A stretch of 8,789 nucleotides of DNA from Fidelibacterota bacterium (GTDB taxonomy: Bacteria; Fidelibacterota; UBA2242), in the NCBI GenBank assembly GCA_023133185.1, contig JAGLWX010000208.1:1-8789 (forward strand), written 5' to 3'. The translations under genes were made by a program, and so were the position numbers. This document shows positions 5,848-8,789 of the stretch, piece after piece; the first letter of the stretch is position 1, and each line of letters opens with the position of its first letter. The notes under the pieces are model-generated. The model ran no database searches, was not told the origin of the DNA, and was given only the letters and a program-made list of their open reading frames with translations.

Positions 5848-6101
5848 TAATCTACCTCTTTGAGTTCATATCTGTACTTTTGGATTACCGGATTTGATAA
5901 AATCTTATCACATATTTCTTTGGTGAGCGATTCGGCGTCTTCCTTATTTAAAGTCTTATCAAATTGAATATCAAAATAACGCCCCGCTTCAAGCTCCTGT
6001 ATATGCCTGTAACCGAGATTCACCAGCGCGTGTTGAATCGTTTTTGCCTCCGGATCAAGAATACCCGGTTTATAGGTCACCACAATCTTGGCTTTCCACA
6101 T
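5847..6101 (-). CDS. purS: Phosphoribosylformylglycinamidine synthase subunit PurS
   Basis: The product is 84 residues, matching the family. It contains the classic opening KAKIVVTYKPGILDPEAKTI and the Q-H-A-L-x-N-L-G-Y helix, followed by AGRYFDIQFD and the C-terminal LLSNPVIQKYRYEL-like segment (here KILSNPVIQKYRYELKEVD). PurS is the small structural subunit that bridges PurQ and small-type PurL. Its presence shows that the organism uses the three-subunit enzyme rather than the single long PurL of most Proteobacteria. The start lies 2 nt after the pssA stop, with AAAGGG as the ribosome binding site inside the end of pssA. Confidence 0.95.
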   Translation of the reverse strand: MWKAKIVVTYKPGILDPEAKTIQHALVNLGYRHIQELEAGRYFDIQFDKTLNKEDAESLTKEICDKILSNPVIQKYRYELKEVD

Positions 6102-6103
6102 GA

Positions 6104-6835
6104 TTATTTACCCTTTCGTCGTAAGGAAAAAGATATTCGAGGTTCTTCGTATCCAACAATCCATGCCAGTAGATGGCTTATAATAAACATTCCCATAAGT
6201 GGAAAGATTACATAGCCTCTGAAAATTATTATTAGTGCGGCTGACAGGAGGATAATCAGACTCTTGATAATACTGTTGCGTCCGTTAATAAAAGTTATCT
6301 GAAACGTAGAAATAAATCGAATATTACTGATCATCATAAAAGATAACACCATCACCAATGGCAAGGCTATTTTCGGATCCCCGTAATTGCCAAACAATGA
6401 ATGACTGAACCAGATGTAAGAACCGATGGTTACTGCCGTCGCCGGAACCGGCAGACCGATGAAATACGACTTCTTTTCGGGTGTGGCTATCAGATTAAAA
6501 CGGGCTAATCGAATACCGCCGAACAGAAGCGGGAAAAAACTGATCAATGCGCCGATAAATCCAATATCAGAAACAAAGAGCGTATTGACCAGTAGCGACG
6601 ACGCCACGCAAAAGGATACAATATCAGCCAGTGAATCAAATTCGATCCCAAAATCCGACTGCTGATGCAGCAAGCGCGCTACTATACCATCCAGTGAATC
6701 AAAAACCGCAGCCGCCATGATTAGTACGACGGCGGTGATATAATGCCCCTGGCTTATTTGTAAAATAGCCAGAAACCCTGAAAACATATTCAAGATTGTA
6801 AAAATACTCGGTATAAACGATCGTTTCATTTTCAT
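6104..6835 (-). CDS. pssA: CDP-diacylglycerol-serine O-phosphatidyltransferase
   Basis: The product is 243 residues, an integral membrane enzyme making phosphatidylserine from CDP-diacylglycerol and serine. The CDP-alcohol phosphotransferase signature is complete: D46-x2-D49-G50-x2-A53-R54-x8-G63-x3-D67-x3-D71. The N-terminus (RSFIPSIFTILNMFSGFLAI) and the following PLLFGGIRLARFN segment are typical of the Bacillus-type (type II) serine enzyme. Several hydrophobic helices continue to about 220, and the C-terminus is basic. The ATG at 6835 overlaps the psd stop (ATGA); a second ATG six bases on (MKR) is also possible. With psd directly upstream, the pair forms the route to phosphatidylethanolamine. 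Confusion with other CDP-alcohol transferases is unlikely given the psd neighbour. Confidence 0.93.
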   Translation of the reverse strand: MKMKRSFIPSIFTILNMFSGFLAILQISQGHYITAVVLIMAAAVFDSLDGIVARLLHQQSDFGIEFDSLADIVSFCVASSLLVNTLFVSDIGFIGALISFFPLLFGGIRLARFNLIATPEKKSYFIGLPVPATAVTIGSYIWFSHSLFGNYGDPKIALPLVMVLSFMMISNIRFISTFQITFINGRNSIIKSLIILLSAALIIIFRGYVIFPLMGMFIISHLLAWIVGYEEPRISFSLRRKGK

Positions 6836-7470
6836 TCAAATTCTCCAATCACACTATGTCCGGCGGTAACCTTATCGCCGATCCTAACTTTCAAATTAAC
6901 TGTCTCGGGAACCAGCAGATCAACCCGCGATCCAAACATGATCAATCCAAAGCGCTGACCGGTTTTCACCTGGTCGTTCACCTTTAAATAAGAAACAATG
7001 CGGCGCGCCATTATCCCGGCAATCTGAGTAAATTTCAACTTTATTTTTCCACTCTCCAGCCCAATTGTGTTCCTTTCATTTTCAAAAGAGGTCTCCGGTT
7101 TCATAGCCGGTAAAAAACGACCTTTTGAATAGTCGATACTTCGCACGGTTCCACTGAGAGGAATACGATTAACATGAACATTGAAAATTGACATAAATAT
7201 CGAAACCCGCGTCGCCTTACCAACAAACTCATCATTTTCAGGGCAAATAGCAACCACTTTCCCATCTGCCGGCGAAATGATCAGATTCTCTCCGGTAGGA
7301 GTAGCACGCTCGGGATCCCGGAAAAACCCCAGAGAAAACAGGAAAAAGGCAAAAGCAGGCCAGAAGCAGATTATCAATATATTCTTCCCTAAATAAATTC
7401 CCGCAATCAGCAGAATGAATGCCAGCACAAAGGCTGGAAGTATAATTTTTAAACCTTCCCGCGCAACCAT
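6832..7470 (-). CDS. psd: Phosphatidylserine decarboxylase, short form
   Basis: The product is 212 residues, the compact Psd type found in many non-proteobacterial genomes. The enzyme converts phosphatidylserine to phosphatidylethanolamine using a pyruvoyl group made by self-cleavage. One or two membrane helices lie at about 8-48, followed by FFRDPERATP. The ISPADGKVV motif carries D69, SIFNVHVNRIPLSG carries H99, and the cleavage site is G180-S181 in LIMFGSRVDLLVP, so Ser181 would become the pyruvoyl group. The C-terminus GDKVTAGHSVIGEFE is usual. The start overlaps the purC stop as TGATG and the end overlaps pssA as ATGA. All expected residues are present. Confidence 0.95.
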   Translation of the reverse strand: MVAREGLKIILPAFVLAFILLIAGIYLGKNILIICFWPAFAFFLFSLGFFRDPERATPTGENLIISPADGKVVAICPENDEFVGKATRVSIFMSIFNVHVNRIPLSGTVRSIDYSKGRFLPAMKPETSFENERNTIGLESGKIKLKFTQIAGIMARRIVSYLKVNDQVKTGQRFGLIMFGSRVDLLVPETVNLKVRIGDKVTAGHSVIGEFE

Positions 7471-8180
7471 CAGGATTTCCCCACAATACGGTTCATCATC
7501 TCGTTATAGGTTTTTTCAACATCTCCCAGATCCTGGCGAAAGCGGTCTTTATCCAGTTTGCGATTTGTGCCTTTTTCCCAGAAACGGCAGGTGTCGGGAG
7601 AAATTTCATCCGCCAGAATGATGTGCCCCTTAAACCGGCCAAATTCCAGTTTGAAATCTACCAGATTAATATCAATCGAATCAAAGAACTCCTGCAGGAT
7701 TTTGTTTATCTTCAATGCCTGTTCGCGCATGATCGCCAGTTCTGCACGGGTTGCTAATTCCATTGCCATCACGTGATCATCATTCATCAGCGGATCATGC
7801 AGGGCATCGTCTTTATAATAAAGTTCAACGATAGGCGTTTTAAATACAATACCTTCATCCAAGCCATAGCGCTTGCACAAACTGCCTGTGGAAATATTCC
7901 TGACAACCACCTCGACAGGAATAATGCTTACATTCTTCACCAGCATTTCATTATCCGACAGTTTCCGGACAAAATGGGAATCAATTCCATGCTGTTTGAG
8001 TAAATCGAAAAGATTGCAACTGATCTTATTATTGGCAACGCCTTTGCCAACAATCGTACCTTTTTTTATACCATCGAATGCAGTGGCGTCGTCTTTAAAA
8101 TATTGTATCAGCAGATCCGGATCATCGGTTTGATAAAGAATTTTGGCTTTGCCTTCGTAAAGTACTTTCCCCTTTTCCAT
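7470..8180 (-). CDS. purC: Phosphoribosylaminoimidazole-succinocarboxamide (SAICAR) synthase
   Basis: The product is 236 residues from the ATG at 8180. An in-frame ATG at 8198 would add six residues inside purB; the shorter start has GAGGA upstream, follows the purB stop as TAA-T-ATG, and gives the standard beginning MEKGKVLYEGKAKILY. The enzyme joins CAIR and aspartate with ATP to make SAICAR. Signature 1 is IIPVEVVVRNISTGSLCKR (86-104). Signature 2 is LVDFKLEFG (173-181), followed by ILADEISPDTCRFWE (188-202), which carries metal- and ATP-binding acids. The length is standard for the bacterial monofunctional enzyme. Its neighbour purB catalyses the next step, cleavage of SAICAR. Confidence 0.97.
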   Translation of the reverse strand: MEKGKVLYEGKAKILYQTDDPDLLIQYFKDDATAFDGIKKGTIVGKGVANNKISCNLFDLLKQHGIDSHFVRKLSDNEMLVKNVSIIPVEVVVRNISTGSLCKRYGLDEGIVFKTPIVELYYKDDALHDPLMNDDHVMAMELATRAELAIMREQALKINKILQEFFDSIDINLVDFKLEFGRFKGHIILADEISPDTCRFWEKGTNRKLDKDRFRQDLGDVEKTYNEMMNRIVGKS

Positions 8181-8181
8181 A

Positions 8182-8787
8182 TTAATCCTCTTTTTCAAAT
8201 TTGCGATAAATAGTCGCTACCCGTTCTAATAATTTATCATAATTAAACAATCGTTCGATTTCCCCGTAATTGAGCCATTCATTGATGTTATCATCTTCCA
8301 TGACCAGCCCTTTAAAATCCTTCCCTTTATTCCAGGCTTCCATGGCATTTTTCTGAACCAGCTGATAGGCTTTTTCCCGGGCAAGTCCTTTGCTCACCAG
8401 CGCCAGCAATAGTTCCTGGGAAAATATCAGCCCGCCGGTGCGTTCCAGGTTTTTGCGCATATTATCCGGATAGACTCTGAGATTTTGCAGAACTTTGATG
8501 GTTTCAGCAAGAATAAAATCAATGCAGATACAACTATCGGGCAGAATAACTCGTTCAGCCGACGAATGGGAAATATCCCGCTCATGCCACAGCGCAACAT
8601 TTTCCATTGCGGTTATCATATAGCCGCGCAGCAAACGCGCCATCCCGCAGATTCTCTCAGACAGAATAGGATTGCGTTTATGAGGCATTGCCGAGGATCC
8701 TTTCTGTCCCTTGCTGAAGTACTCTTCGGCTTCTAACACCTCCGTGCGTTGCAGGTGACGGATTTCCACAGCAATCTTTTCCAGCGT
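8182..8787 (-). CDS. purB: Adenylosuccinate lyase, C-terminal part (5' end outside window)
   Basis: The last 201 residues are present; the rest (about half of a usual ~430-residue Bacillus-type PurB) lies beyond the right edge. The first in-window codon is ACG at 8787; the GTG at 8769 is internal (Val), not a start. The fumarase/aspartase-superfamily signature KGQKGSSAMPHKRNPILSE is at fragment residues 26-44, and the catalytic serine is one of the two in GSSAMPHKRNP. Further on are VALWHERDISHSSAERVILP, which contributes to the active site, and the C-terminal helical domain. The enzyme releases fumarate from SAICAR and from adenylosuccinate. The stop is one base before the purC ATG. Confidence 0.96.
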   Translation of the reverse strand, partial: TLEKIAVEIRHLQRTEVLEAEEYFSKGQKGSSAMPHKRNPILSERICGMARLLRGYMITAMENVALWHERDISHSSAERVILPDSCICIDFILAETIKVLQNLRVYPDNMRKNLERTGGLIFSQELLLALVSKGLAREKAYQLVQKNAMEAWNKGKDFKGLVMEDDNINEWLNYGEIERLFNYDKLLERVATIYRKFEKED

Positions 8788-8789
8788 CG

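Overview
The window looks like a single co-directional gene block on the minus strand of a Gram-negative-type bacterium. Reading in the direction of transcription (right to left), the order is purB (3' part only), purC, psd, pssA, purS, purQ, a DUF4321-type small membrane protein, tatA, a short broken reading frame, batA, batB, an inserted four-helix-bundle gene, batC and batD (5' part only). The PurS/PurQ form of FGAM synthase, the batABCD set, a DUF4321-like protein and a short-form Psd together suggest the Fibrobacterota-Chlorobiota-Bacteroidota (FCB) superphylum or a related candidate phylum. This placement is inferred from gene content only; no rRNA or ribosomal protein is present to confirm it.

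Region 4.9-8.8 kb is housekeeping. purB, purC, purS and purQ are steps of de novo purine synthesis. psd and pssA, which make phosphatidylethanolamine from CDP-diacylglycerol via phosphatidylserine, are embedded between purC and purS. Junctions are tight (TGATG, ATGA and TAATG overlaps, or gaps of 1-2 nt), so translational coupling is likely. A DUF4321-type protein and tatA follow. I see no convincing terminator or promoter anywhere in the block.

Region 1-4.34 kb is a Bat (aerotolerance-type) cluster: two membrane-anchored von Willebrand A proteins (BatA, BatB), a TPR protein with a Gln-rich tail (BatC) and a secreted or membrane protein (BatD). They are thought to act together at the cell envelope. 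The MoxR ATPase and DUF58 genes that commonly precede batA are not here. The space between tatA and batA holds only a short reading frame interrupted by a stop codon.

The most unusual part is between batB and batC. An AT-rich insert of about 0.5 kb carries a gene of the four-helix-bundle/23S rRNA intervening-sequence protein family. Its ends are imperfect inverted repeats built on ATTTAAA and GATT-like units. The insert runs straight into batC: its gene stops in an ATGA overlap with the only in-frame batC start, so the first ~26 residues of the predicted BatC are read from insert DNA. The position that looks like the native batC start (TAGGAG, TAAA, ATG) lies just past the insert but is out of frame and stops after three codons. 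Either batC has been rewired to initiate from the insert, or there is a small indel (biological or assembly error) near position 1793.
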